From Batkoa obscura (lineage: Eukaryota > Entomophthoromycota > Entomophthoromycetes > Entomophthorales > Batkoaceae): a stretch of 64,000 bases of DNA. The stretch lies in the NCBI GenBank assembly GCA_030770535.1, contig JASVEC010000004.1, forward strand, positions 868,001 through 932,000. The letters are read 5' to 3'. The translations under genes and the position numbers were made by a program. Positions 11,233-22,222 of this stretch are shown here, one piece after another. The first letter of the stretch is position 1. The number at the start of each line of letters is the position of its first letter. A model generated the notes under the pieces. It had not been told where the DNA came from. It did no database searches and worked only from the letters and a program-made list of their open reading frames with translations.

Positions 11233-11285
11233 TATATAATAGCAGGTTCAAATGCTAATCTTTTTAAACATATTACATTGCTATA

Positions 11286-11385
11286 TGGGGATGTATTTTT
11301 GCATTCAAAAATTTACTAACAATTTCTCCGCTCAAATAGTACTAAAAAGATAGAAAAAGTAATGAAGCCAAAAAAAACATCACCA
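11286..11385 (-). mobile_element. MITE copy, TA-flanked (~100 bp)
   Basis: Miniature inverted-repeat element with ends TGGGGATGT and ACATCACCA, flanked by TA on both sides, starting 53 bases after the tRNA-Tyr gene. The core AGCGGAGAAATTG and TTTGGCTTCAT blocks are recognisable on the minus strand. Confidence 0.85.
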
Positions 11386-12073
11386 TATTGATTTTCTACT
11401 TGATGTTCTATTATAGTTAACTAGTTTTCTAAACTTAATGTCAATGTAATAAGCAACGAGTTTCTGTAAATTTTTATTTTCAATAATTAATATATAATTA
11501 TTAAAAATTACGTTATTATACCTATTTTCTCATTATTTATAAACCATTTTAAAGTTGAAAATAAAACATTTACATTAATTTAGTCATCAAATTTATGTTT
11601 TTATATATATTATGTATAAATTAATCTTTAATTAAAGAAATAAAATAAATAAGCTTTTAAAATGATAAAAATTATTTATAAAAAGATGCATTTAGTATAA
11701 CAAAATATAAACTATTTATTAACTCAATAAATCCTTTTTAAATTATTCATTAAAAATAATAAACAGTATTATAACAGGAATAGATCAAACTTTCATAATT
11801 TAAAAATAATAATAAACTATCATTTTAATACCCTTCTTTATTTCTTCTAATATTCCTATTATTGATATATTAGATTTATACTGAGCCTTTATATCAAAAA
11901 ACAATAATGAATATTACTAATAACATTCATGAAAACAAGTTATAGGGATTTAATAAGAAACAATCACGTCATTTTCATTGAAAATTTCTTAAAATTTCAT
12001 TTTTTTAGACAACTAAAATCTCAATCTCATCATAAGTCTTATCGTTTTATTTCATTTTCTTATTTTTCAAAAC
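11386..12073. other. Upstream region of ADI1
   Basis: About 690 bases, extremely AT-rich, no gene seen. A pyrimidine-rich run just upstream of the ADI1 start may belong to its promoter. Confidence 0.45.
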
Positions 12074-12956
12074 ATGCATGCATATTATTATAATTCAGAA
12101 GTAGATATTGACAACCCATCAGCTGAACATAAATTTACACCTAATCGTGAAGTGGACTTAATTACTTTAAAAGAAGTTGGAGTAGAATATTATCATTTGG
12201 ATGAAGAGAAAAATTTAAATCAACAAGTCAAAGAATTTGCTGATAAAAGAGAGTATAAGAATCATGATGTAGTAAGTCTTCTTTTTTATTATAAGAGTTT
12301 AAGGTTTTGAGTAATAATAATAATGATTCATTTCTAAAAGGTTAATATATCACCAGCTAATTTTGGTGTTAATTATGAAGAGAAACTTAAAATTTTTTTT
12401 GAAGAGTAAGTGGAATTTACATAGTTTATTTTAAATTTAACTCAACTATTATTAGACACATTCATGAAGATGAAGAAATTCGATTAATATTAGAAGGTTC
12501 AGGTTATTTTGATGTTCGAGGTAAAATAAAATGCATATTATTTTTATATCAATTATACTTATTGATATTTAATTAGATAAAAAAGATCAATGGATTCGTA
12601 TTGCTCTAAATCCATATGACTTGATTGTTTTGGTAAATTTAAAATTTTAATACTCTTATTTTTTTTATTAAAAATATTAACATAATTTCTTTCAGCCTGC
12701 TGGTATTTATCATCGCTTCACCCCGGATTCTAAGAATTTTACTAAAGCTATGAGATTATTTAAAGATGTAAGTTTAATAATATTGATAATTTTTATAAAT
12801 GTGTTAATATGGTTTCTTTTTTAGTTACCAAAATGGACCCCTATTAACAGGTAATTGCTATTAAATATTATTAAAAAGAAATTTAGTAATAAAATTATTA
12901 GACCAGCTGATGATAACCCATACCGTCAAGAATATGCTCAAGAGTTTTTGGTTTAA
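12074..12956 (+). CDS. ADI1: Acireductone dioxygenase (methionine salvage)
   Basis: Seven exons: 12074-12271, 12341-12405, 12456-12520, 12577-12632, 12696-12767, 12825-12850, 12902-12956; together 178 aa, the usual ARD length. It is a cupin that oxidises the acireductone of the methionine salvage pathway with Fe2+ (or off-pathway with Ni2+). Metal ligands are visible: His89, His91 and Glu95 in EEHIHEDEE (the H-x-H-x3-E pattern) and His134 in PAGIYHRF. Other family blocks are [25 protein letters not shown] and KAMRLF. All junctions are GT-AG and keep frame; introns are about 50-70 nt. The gene sits between two tRNA-Tyr genes in opposite orientation. Confidence 0.95.
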
Positions 12957-13048
12957 TTGAATAAAAAAGAGTTGAAATTCTCATTGTTATATGTTTGTTA
13001 TTAGTTATTAAATTATAAAAGAATCTAAAAATATATTAGATAAACTCA

Positions 13049-13131
13049 TCTCACCTCCCGGGATCGAACCAGGGACCGATGGATTGCTATTAATTTACAG
13101 TCCATCGCTCTTCCAACTGAGCTAAGGTGAG
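13049..13131 (-). tRNA. tRNA-Tyr (GTA) with 10-nt intron, copy 2
   Basis: Same 83-nt gene as at 11150-11232, including the intron, on the opposite strand. The bases just upstream of the tRNA (AATAAGAAT) are also shared with copy 1, so the duplicated unit was slightly larger than the tRNA. Together copies 1 and 2 bracket ADI1 as an inverted pair. Confidence 0.97.
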
Positions 13132-13530
13132 ATTCTTATTTATTATGATTTTAAGATATTTTTAAAATATACTTAACATTTTTGGAAAATGTGTTAAATA
13201 AATTAATAAAAGTATCAATAATGTAGTTTTTAATCTATTATTGATTGATTGATTGATTAATTATTAATAATTAAGCTAAAGATATATATTATAGATTTTA
13301 AGCGGTTAATTTTAATATTAAAATTATTAAGACTATTTGTTGATGTATTAATCAAGTTACAACCACTTTTTTATTACTTGATTATATTGTGCAAAATTTA
13401 TGAGTTTTTTTAAAAATAACTTTGGATTCAACCCCAATTTTTAATTATCATAGACATTCAAATTGAAATCAACTTTCAATCTTTCGATAAAAGAAGTTTA
13501 ACTTTTATAATAAGCTTCTTTTTAAAAAAA
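13132..13530. other. Promoter region of the ArsB/OCA2-like transporter
   Basis: About 400 bases with a short ATTG tetranucleotide run near 13240-13260; no gene seen. Confidence 0.4.
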
Positions 13531-14559
13531 ATGTTTGAGTTAGATATTTACAATGCCAGTTATACTTATCGAGATTTAGAAACTTGGTTTGCTTTATTAA
13601 CTTTTTTGTTTTGTTGGGCTTTGTTTGCTAAAAATTGGCCCCAACTTCCGGTGGGTAGAACAGCGGCTGCTTTACTTGGTGGGTCTTTAATGGTGACTTT
13701 AAAAGTAATTACAGCTGTTGAGGCCTTCTCTTCTATCTCAGGTGGGACTATGTTATTATTGATTGGTTTAATGATTATATTGGCTAAAATGGAGGAAAAG
13801 GTAAGTAAAATTCCATTCTTTTATTAAAATACTCCATGTAATTGAAGAAAAAAATATTAATCGATGTTGTTAAAAATAATAGGGAATAACTGGACCATTA
13901 AGAAAGTTATTATTAATTGGAAATCCAAGTCCTAGAATATTTTTAGTAAGAGTTTCTTTGTGTTCTGCTTTTTTAGGTGCAACAATAATGAATGATGGGG
14001 CTGCTATATTTTTAACTTCCGTAGTTATGGATATTGCTGATGAATATGGATTATTATTAGAGCCTTATGCTTTAGCAGTGGTAAGTTATTTTAAATAGAA
14101 TAGAATAGAATAGAATAGAATAGAATAGAATAGAATAGAATAGAATAGAATAGAATTCAATTATTTTAAAAAAGTAACAAAAGAATAATGAATTAATTTT
14201 AATTTATAAAAGGCCACATCAGCGAATATTGGATCTGCTGCTACTGTATTAGGTAACCCTAAAAACATGTTAGTTGTTGAAAAAGTACCAGGGTTAGATT
14301 TTTTAACCTTTTCAAGGAAAATGGGACCACCTTCAGTTATTTGTACATTAATTAATACGATGTTTTTAGTATTCTATTATTGGGATGATTTAGATAGTTT
14401 ACCATTATTACCAGAAAAAGTAGATAAAAATTTACAAGATGAAGAATTAGATGATGATGTTGCTAGAATGGAACAAGAATATTTAGCTAGTAAATTAAAT
14501 TTACAAGATGAAGAATATCCACCATTAGCTTATTTAATTAATGAAGATACTCCATTAAC

Positions 14560-14600
<41 letters not shown>

Positions 14601-15714
14601 GTGCTTTTTGTGATCAAATAACAGAAACTCCTAGAAGATATGAAACAAGTACATTTGATTCTTATAAATCAACTAGTCATTTTTTTAAAGTTAATGAAGA
14701 TACAGTATCTGATCATCAATCTATTATGTCACCTGCTTTATCTTTTTTTGATTTAGATGACTTAGAATTAAATAATATACCAAAATATAAATGGCCAACA
14801 CAAGCTAGTATTAATAATAATAATCAACATAATATGGATACAATACAATCTTATTTTAGTTATCCTAATTCAACTATACATCCAAAAGATATATTACCAT
14901 TTACATTTAATCAAATTCAAGCTAATAGAAATAATTCATTACAATCAAATAAACAAATGTTACTTATTGATTTTATTAAACATAATTATAAAGATATATT
15001 AATTGGACTTACATTAATCTTTATGTATATTGGATTTATATTAAAATGGAATTTAGGATTTACTTGTTTAACAAGTGCTATGATTATATTATTTATAGAT
15101 AATAAAGATGCTTCATCTATTATTAATGAACATATCAATTGGTCCTTATTATCATATTTATTTGGTGTATTTTCATTATTATGTGGAGTATCAAAAACCC
15201 CATTACCTGGTGATTTATTTCAAAAATTTGCCCCATTAATTAATCCAAAAGTACCTAATTTAAAAGTATCTACTATTGCTTTTTCAGGTTTAGTGATTTT
15301 ATTATCTTTTGTATTTACTTCCATTCCAACTGTATTGTTGATTAGTCCTTATATTCCTTTATTAAATGATCCTATATTTAAAAGAAATGCTTGGTATTTA
15401 TTAGCTTGGTCAGTTACTTTATGTGGTAATTTAACTGCTTTTGGATCTGTAGCTGGGTTAATTGTTTCGGTAAGATAAAAATCATATTATTTTATTTTAT
15501 TTCTAATTTATTTATATAATAATTAATTTTAATTTTAATTTATTATTAGGAAATTTGTAAAGATTATTGTATTGAAGATAAAGATAATTCTAAAATAAGA
15601 CGTAAAAGACCTAATCAATGGATTGGTGAATTAATTGTTTGGTCTAAATTTACACTTTGGTCGACTATTATTTTATTAATTATTGGTGCTTTTTATATCG
15701 TTTACGAAATCTAG
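13531..15714 (+). CDS. ArsB/NhaD/OCA2-type membrane transporter
   Basis: Four exons (13531-13800, 13883-14080, 14213-15469, 15550-15714), all in frame with GT-AG junctions, 629 aa. Ion-transporter superfamily protein: the first half carries TM segments with GGTMLLLIGLMIILAKMEEK, SAFLGATIMNDGAAIFLTSV and ATSANIGSAATVLGNPKN, which match the conserved NDG and SxNIGxxxTxxGNP discontinuous-helix signatures of the ArsB/P-protein family. The second half repeats the fold (ending LTAFGSVAGLIVS and a last TM in exon 4). The two halves are joined by a long hydrophilic cytosolic loop of about 190 residues rich in Asn, including an uninterrupted run of 13 Asn. Substrate (arsenite, silicate, sodium or an organic anion) cannot be read from sequence. 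Intron 2 holds twelve TAGAA units. Confidence 0.85.
14096..14155 (+). repeat. (TAGAA)12 microsatellite in intron
   Basis: Twelve perfect TAGAA pentamers inside intron 2 of the transporter gene; likely length-polymorphic. Confidence 0.95.
14562..14600 (+). repeat. AAT repeat coding for polyasparagine
   Basis: Perfect AAT-type trinucleotide run in frame, encoding 13 consecutive Asn in the central loop of the transporter. Confidence 0.9.
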
Positions 15715-16894
15715 ATTGATGTTTATCTTTTATATATGATTTTTTTTACTTTAATAATTTAGCTGTACCCTTTTTTTAAAACATTTATTTTTATTTTTAT
15801 ATTTTATTTCTCTTTTAATGACTTTTTATATTCTTCTTTTTTTCAAAGTACTAAGGATAGTTTAGTTATCAAAGTTATATATTATATATTAATACCTTAC
15901 GTATAATATTTTATATATCATGTTGACTATTATTTATAATTATGGTTTATTATTTTTTATGACTTACTTAAAAAAATGATTTCTATTTTCTAAAAAAAAC
16001 TATAATAAATTAATAATTGAAGTATTATTTAAAATTACAATATTATTTTAAATAACTTTAATATTATATAAATTAATAAAAAAATATAAAAGATATATTA
16101 TTGTTTAATATATCTTTTAGAATAATGCATTAATTTATGATGATTTCATCAAGTTATAAATAATGAGTAATATTGAATGAAATGTAATTCAACACATTAT
16201 TTAATAAAAAAATCTATTAACATTTCAAACATTAAATAATTGATTGAGTTTTAAACCATAGAAAATAATTTCAATGCTATCATTTAAACATAAGTTAACT
16301 AACTCATTTATAGTCTATTTTATTAACTTATTTTAAATATTTAAAACATATTGATTTTCAAATCAACAACTGCCAACAATACAAAAAAATTCAATATTTA
16401 TCATAGCACCTTGGTTAACTGATCATATGGAAAATACTATCACTCTCAAAAAATAGTGATTTTTCTAATTAAGGAAATTCATCTACCAATTAATTCAACT
16501 ACTTCGATTTTTATTCAAAACTTACAAATCCCCCTAAGCACATCATAATTGATAAAAATTTCTAATTTATGGTGAGGATTGCACCATCGATTAAATGATT
16601 GGATAATTGCTAATTTGACATACTAGGAGGATTAAAAAGGGCTAAAATATTTAATAGCATACAACAAGAGTATAGAATATGATTGGGTTAAAAGTTTAAA
16701 AGTCATTCAATTTTTAAAGATAAGAAAAAAAAAAAAAATTAAAATCAAAATGTTAGAAATTTCAAACAATGCATTAAAAAAAAAAGTATATAAATAGATA
16801 GAGATATAATGAATAATAGAAAAAAAATTGAATATAAATTATTATTGTTTATTTTGTTAATATCTATTATATTAAAATTAAATTAAATTAAATT
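15715..16894. other. Intergenic region between transporter and MTHFR
   Basis: About 1.2 kb, very AT-rich, no gene or repeat recognised. It holds the 3' end of the transporter transcript and the MTHFR promoter, which shows no clear TATA box or named site. Confidence 0.5.
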
Positions 16895-18870
16895 ATGAAA
16901 GTTATTGATAAAATTAATTTAGCTAATCAAGAAAATCGACCTTTTTGGTCCTTTGAATATTTTCCACCAAAAACTCAACAGGTAATAATAATAATAATAA
17001 AACATAGTAATAATAATTGAATAATAATAATAATATATTTTATTATAGGGATTAATTAATTTATATGGTCGATTAGAAAGAATGTATCAATTAGGACCTG
17101 AATTTATTGATATTACATGGGGAGCAGGAGGTACAACTTCTTCATTAACTTTAGAAATCTGTTCTACAGCCCAATCTGTTTATGGATTAGAAACAGCTAT
17201 GCATTTAACATGTACCAATATGCCTAAAGTGAAAGTAGATGAAGCTTTAAAAATTGCGAAAGAAAATGGGATACAAAATATCTTAGCTTTACGTGGGGAT
17301 CCACCACGTGGACAAGAAAATTGGTCAAAATGTGAAGATGGATTTTCTTATGCAGTAGATTTGGTCAAATACATTCGTCAAGAATATGGAAATTATTTTT
17401 GTATTTCAGTGGCAGGGTATCCAGAGGGTCATATTGATAGTGAAGATAAAGAAATTGATTTAATTTATTTAAAACAAAAAGTGGAGGCTGGGGCTGATTA
17501 TATTGTTACTCAATTATTTTATGATGTAGATTTATTTTTAAATTGGGTTAAAAAAGTTAGAGAAGCAGGTAAGTTATTATTTATATTTATATTTATATTT
17601 ATATTTATATTTATATTTATATTTATTTATTTTATAATATATATATATATTTATTTATTTATTTATTAATTATTTTATTATTTTAATAGATATTAAAGTA
17701 CCAATATTACCAGGTATTATGCCCATTCAAAATTATAATGGATTTAAAAGAATGACTACTTTATCTAAAACAATTATACCAGATTTTATTGAAAAAGACT
17801 TAATACCTATAAAAGATGATGATCAAGCAGTAAAAGAATATGGAATTAATTTAGCAGTACAAATGATTACTAAAATGATTCAAAATAATATTCAAGGATT
17901 TCATTTTTATACATTAAATTTAGAAAGAAGTACTCGATTAATATTAGAAAAATTACAATTTATTAACAGTAAAGAAATATATCGTCCATTACCATGGAAT
18001 CCATCTTTATTAAAAAATCGAGAAAAAGAGAATGTACGACCAATATTTTGGCGTAATCGTACACAATCTTATATTAATCGTACTCAAGATTGGGATGATT
18101 TTCCAAATGGTAGATGGGGAGATAGTCGATCTCCAGCTTATGGAGAATTAGATGGCTATGGTATTAATATAAAATATAATAAGGAACAAGTATTGAAATT
18201 ATGGGGAAATCCAAGTTTAATTAGTGATATATTTGAATTATTTATTAAATATTGTAATAATGAATTAAATGCATTACCTTGGTGTGATCAACCGTTATAT
18301 CCAGAAACTGAAATTATTCGTAATGAATTAATTAATATTAATAAAATGGGTTATTTAACAATTAATTCTCAACCTAGTGTTAATGGAATCAAATCTTCTG
18401 ATAAAATTTATGGCTGGGGACCAAAGAACGGATATGTTTATCAAAAATCTTATTTAGAGTTTTTTTGTTCTAAATTGCAATTAGATCGTTTGATTTCTCA
18501 ATTAACTCAATTCAATAAGAATAATGAAGATATTTATACTTATTATGCAGTTAATAAACAAGGTAATTTATTAACTAATAATACAGTGGATGGTCCAATG
18601 GCAGTTACTTGGGGTGTTTTCCCTGGTAAAGAAATTGTTCAACCAACAGTAGTAGAAGCTGTTTCCTTTTTAGCTTGGAAAGATGAAGCATTTGAATTAT
18701 GGAATCAATGGAAATTCAATTATGATAAAAATTCCACTTCATTTGAATTATTAAATGAAATTCAAAATAATTGGTATTTAGTTAATTTAGTTCATCATGA
18801 TTTTACTAAAGTTAATGCTATTTTTAATATTTTTAATATTGATAATATTAATAATGAATTATCAAGATAA
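16895..18870 (+). CDS. MET13: Methylenetetrahydrofolate reductase
   Basis: Three exons (16895-16981, 17049-17568, 17690-18870) give 595 aa, the size of yeast Met13. It reduces 5,10-methylene-THF to 5-methyl-THF with FAD and NAD(P)H, supplying the methyl group for methionine. The N-terminal TIM-barrel domain shows WSFEYFPPKT with the catalytic Glu21, DITWGAGGTTS, HLTCTNM, NILALRGDPPRG and ADYIVTQLFYD. The second half is the eukaryotic regulatory domain (GWGPKNGYVYQKSYLEFF, PMAVTWGVFPGKEI, AFELWNQW), which in other eukaryotes binds S-adenosylmethionine. Intron 2 contains a TTTATA microsatellite. It converges on the methyltransferase gene that follows, with 82 bases between stops. The numbering of MET13 versus MET12 paralogue is not settled from this sequence. 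Confidence 0.96.
17578..17628 (+). repeat. (TTTATA)n microsatellite in MTHFR intron 2
   Basis: Hexamer run of about eight units immediately after the donor site of intron 2. Confidence 0.85.
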
Positions 18871-18952
18871 TTTAAATATTAATTATATTTAATGAAAATA
18901 AAATTAAATAAAAACAAAGTTATTATTATTAATTATTATTATTATTTTATTT

Positions 18953-20338
18953 TTAAGTTAATAAAAATTTATTATTTTGATAATAATCTAAGAATGGATT
19001 TTCACCAGATTTAGTAGTTGTATTTTTAATATCACCATATAATGATAAAAATTGATTTTGAGTTAATACTTTAACTTCCTCATTATTATCCTGTTTATTA
19101 TTTATATGTTTATAAACCTTTGCCATAATTTCAAAATTAGTAGGAAAAAAGATATCAAACCAACCTGGTCTAACTAGATAAGATTTACAAGGTATCATTG
19201 TATTTTGAAATCTAGTTTGAACCACAGGTCCATGATCTCCCTCAACAGTATCTTTTAACTCATAAAAATCTGCTAGAATTAAATGAAATTTTGCAAATTT
19301 TTGTTGAATAATTTTTAAAAATTGATATTGTTTTGTTGGTAAAAAATAACTTTTAGATAAACTTTTTTGAAATGGTAAATATTGATATTGCCATTCAAGT
19401 TGAGGATAACAATTAATTTGTTTTAATATTGTTAAATATTCAGATATAATGTTATCTTGAACTGGTTGATAAACTTGTTCATATTGTTGATTTTTATCAA
19501 TTAATATAACCTCTTCATAAGCCTCTCCATTTTGATTAAATTTAATAACATCATGAGCAAAATTATCTAATACTTCCATACCAATAAAATACCCATTATC
19601 TTCTATTTTATTATCCCAATCAAATATTGAACAATTTATAACTTTACATTTCAACTTCATTTCTTCATTTAATTCCAATTGATTATTCTTTTCTTGTTCT
19701 TGACTTAATTGTTGACTAATTTCAATAATATTATATTCCATTTTATCATAAATATCTTTATAATTCATCCTAATAAATTCCATTATATTTTTCATTAAAG
19801 TACCATTACCTCCACCCATTTCATAAATCACTAATTTATCATAACCCTTATTTAAATAACTTTGAATAATATAATTACCAATTGAATAACCATAATAAGG
19901 ATTAAAAAGTTCAGTTGGAGTATGCCAACATTGTCTAGAAATATCATTAACTTGAGATAAATCTAATTCAATTTCTTTATATCTTAATGCTATTTGATTC
20001 ATAAATTCTAAACTATCTTTTAATTTAGTTAATTCAATCTTATTTTCAGGTGAATAGATAACCGCTTGTTTAGAAAAATAGCCATAATTTGGGTTGTATA
20101 AGCTATCATCGATAAAATCTCTAGTTAACAGTTTAACTGAGGAGATGGGTTCTTTAGATAATTGAGTTTGTTGAAAATTAGTCCAAGTTAAATTTGTAGG
20201 ATCAATTTTAGGTTCAAGTTCAAATATATTTTCTAATAAATTAGCTAAACTCTTATTACTTTGATAACGATGATTTGGTCTTATTGTAGCCTTAGTTAGC
20301 GCTCGGGTAGCTAGTTTCAATCGATTCATCTTTTTCAC
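18953..20338 (-). CDS. MidA/NDUFAF7-family (DUF185) methyltransferase, probably mitochondrial
   Basis: Single exon, 461 aa. The N-terminus (MKKMNRLKLATRALTKATIR) is basic and lacks acids, as expected of a mitochondrial presequence. The body fits the MidA/DUF185 SAM-dependent methyltransferase family: LLTRDFIDDSLYNPNYGYFS near residue 70, HTPTELFNPYYGYSIGNYI, the SAM-binding strand-loop YEMGGGNGTLMKNI, YNIIEISQQLS, GYFIGMEVLDNFAHDVI and a C-terminal FFPTNFEIM. The family member NDUFAF7 methylates an arginine in complex I subunit NDUFS2. Fungi often have more than one member, so a complex I assembly role is inferred, not shown. Converges with MTHFR. Confidence 0.82.
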   Translation of the reverse strand: MKKMNRLKLATRALTKATIRPNHRYQSNKSLANLLENIFELEPKIDPTNLTWTNFQQTQLSKEPISSVKLLTRDFIDDSLYNPNYGYFSKQAVIYSPENKIELTKLKDSLEFMNQIALRYKEIELDLSQVNDISRQCWHTPTELFNPYYGYSIGNYIIQSYLNKGYDKLVIYEMGGGNGTLMKNIMEFIRMNYKDIYDKMEYNIIEISQQLSQEQEKNNQLELNEEMKLKCKVINCSIFDWDNKIEDNGYFIGMEVLDNFAHDVIKFNQNGEAYEEVILIDKNQQYEQVYQPVQDNIISEYLTILKQINCYPQLEWQYQYLPFQKSLSKSYFLPTKQYQFLKIIQQKFAKFHLILADFYELKDTVEGDHGPVVQTRFQNTMIPCKSYLVRPGWFDIFFPTNFEIMAKVYKHINNKQDNNEEVKVLTQNQFLSLYGDIKNTTTKSGENPFLDYYQNNKFLLT

Positions 20339-20431
20339 TAAAGCAATAAAAAGTATTAAAAAAATATTTGAATTTTTGATTTTGTTGAATAAAAAATCTC
20401 AAATTAAATTATTTCAAAACAAAATTCATCA

Positions 20432-20514
20432 TCTCACCTCCCGGGATCGAACCAGGGACCGATGGATTGCTATTAATTTACAGTCCATCGCTCTTCCAAC
20501 TGAGCTAAGGTGAG
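20432..20514 (-). tRNA. tRNA-Tyr (GTA) with 10-nt intron, copy 3
   Basis: Identical to the copies at 11150 and 13049 over the mature tRNA and intron; flanking bases differ. It lies 93 bases upstream of the methyltransferase start, on the same strand. Confidence 0.97.
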
Positions 20515-20969
20515 ATTTTTCATTAATTACATTTTGATAAATTAAAATTTATATAATCTTAAAAATTTTAAAGTTGTATGCAATTGGTATTAATATAATA
20601 TTTAATAGAACCCTTGACCTTATAATCTATGAATTTCAAGTTATGAATATAAATAAAAAGTTTTGACAATTTTATTTTAAATAATAGTATTTATTTTTCC
20701 GTAAATTTAATGGAACCAAAGTTAAGGAGAAAGTATCCTTAACTTCAAATTCTAAAAGGAAGTGTGGACACTTAAAAGAATTAAAAAAGAATTAAAAAAG
20801 AATTCTAAGGGGTATAGTCATAAGGTTTTTTTAATAAAAAAACAAACATAATAATAATAAAATATCCAAAACCATATCAAAGTTATATTTAAGAAAAAAT
20901 AGGAATAATAATAATACTAAAAGCGAAATCGAACTGTAGCTAGGTTAAAAAAAATTGTGTGTATTATAA
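20515..20969. other. Spacer between tRNA-Tyr copy 3 and SPX gene
   Basis: About 450 bases of AT-rich sequence. No gene or repeat recognised. Confidence 0.4.
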
Positions 20970-21923
20970 CTACACTACACCTTGCTGTCTCTTTCGAATT
21001 GAAAGTCGATTAATTTCATGTTGCATATGCTAAAAAATAATATCAAAATATTATTCAAAACAGTAAATCAAAACCCTTACCTGTACTTCTTCCATCAAAG
21101 CAACCACATCTTCTTTATAACGAAAATAAAACCTTCTTTCTGTTTTAACTGTTTTCAATAGCTCTTGGCCCAAAGCTAATTGATTTTCATGTAAACCATC
21201 TGGTTTCATACTCAATAATCGATTGCATACTTTGTCATGTTTTTTATAGATTTTATACACTGCTAACTTATTTAAAGGTATGAAATTATTACTCAAATGC
21301 TTTAATACATTGATTAAGCTATGTAAAGAAGTGGATAGTTTAGTTGATGCTTCAAACACAACGTCACCAGCTTGAATACTCATCGAATTGGTATGTGGTA
21401 ATGGATTGGTACTATCCATTGAAAAAACACGGGTATCAGATAGATGTTTACTACTTTGATCTAAGCTACCAATATAATGGTTGGTGGGGTATTTCTATTA
21501 AAAATAAAAGTTCAATTAAAAAAGCAACAGATGGATAAAAATGGGATGTATTACCAATTCAAAAAATTGTAAAGTTAATTGTTGAAACATACTTTTACAC
21601 TGCTTTAATTTTGAATATGTAAAGTATTCTACTTTATCCACTTCTTCTTTAAAACCCTCTTGAAATAAATCTTCTACTTCTTTTAAATCTTCTAAAGTCA
21701 TACCAGCATTTTCTTCAATCATTACTTCGTTTCGACCATTTTCTAAACTGTCACAGTAGCTAAAGTAGATAAAAATGTAAACTACATGTTTCTTTTATGA
21801 GTTAATTAAAAGCTGTCTTTACCTACTTATACGTTCTAAAATTTTCTTGAGTCTTTTATAATCTAAATAATACAACTTCCAAGCGGGTACCGCTTTACTA
21901 GCCATATGTTTAGCAAACTTCAT
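20970..21923 (-). CDS. Stand-alone SPX domain protein (inositol pyrophosphate sensor)
   Basis: Four exons on the minus strand: 21823-21923, 21555-21759, 21081-21494, 20970-21029; 259 aa in frame. SPX domains bind inositol pyrophosphates and report phosphate status. Visible SPX parts: the N-terminal helix MKFAKHMASKAVPAWKLYYL with the following DYKRLKKILERI, the coiled segment around EYFTYSKLKQCKSMFQQLT, and the lysine helix LNKLAVYKIYKKHDKVCNR, which supplies the basic ligand surface. About 60 further residues follow and end at QQGVV, with no EXS, VTC or RING domain and no membrane segment, so it is an SPX-only protein as in plant SPX1-4 rather than a transporter. It starts 299 bases after the end of IST1, same strand. 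Confidence 0.88.
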
Positions 21924-22222
21924 TTTTATTTTATCTTGTTTTAAATGGTAAAGATTGAATTGTTTGTTGAATTGTCTGTTGAATTTTTTTTATCAATTTA
22001 ACTTTTATCATCTTTTCCTAAAATTCAAATTCTAACCAATAAAATTAAAAGTTTATTGTCCGCATTTTAACGGTGAACATTAGTTAATGATTTCTATTTT
22101 TATTTATTACACTTATACTATATAACGATATATTTTTATGTGCAACTACCTTATTTTTTTAAAACTTATTTATAGTTACAAAATTAAAGTAAAAATAACA
22201 GAACAAAATAAATAAAATTCAA

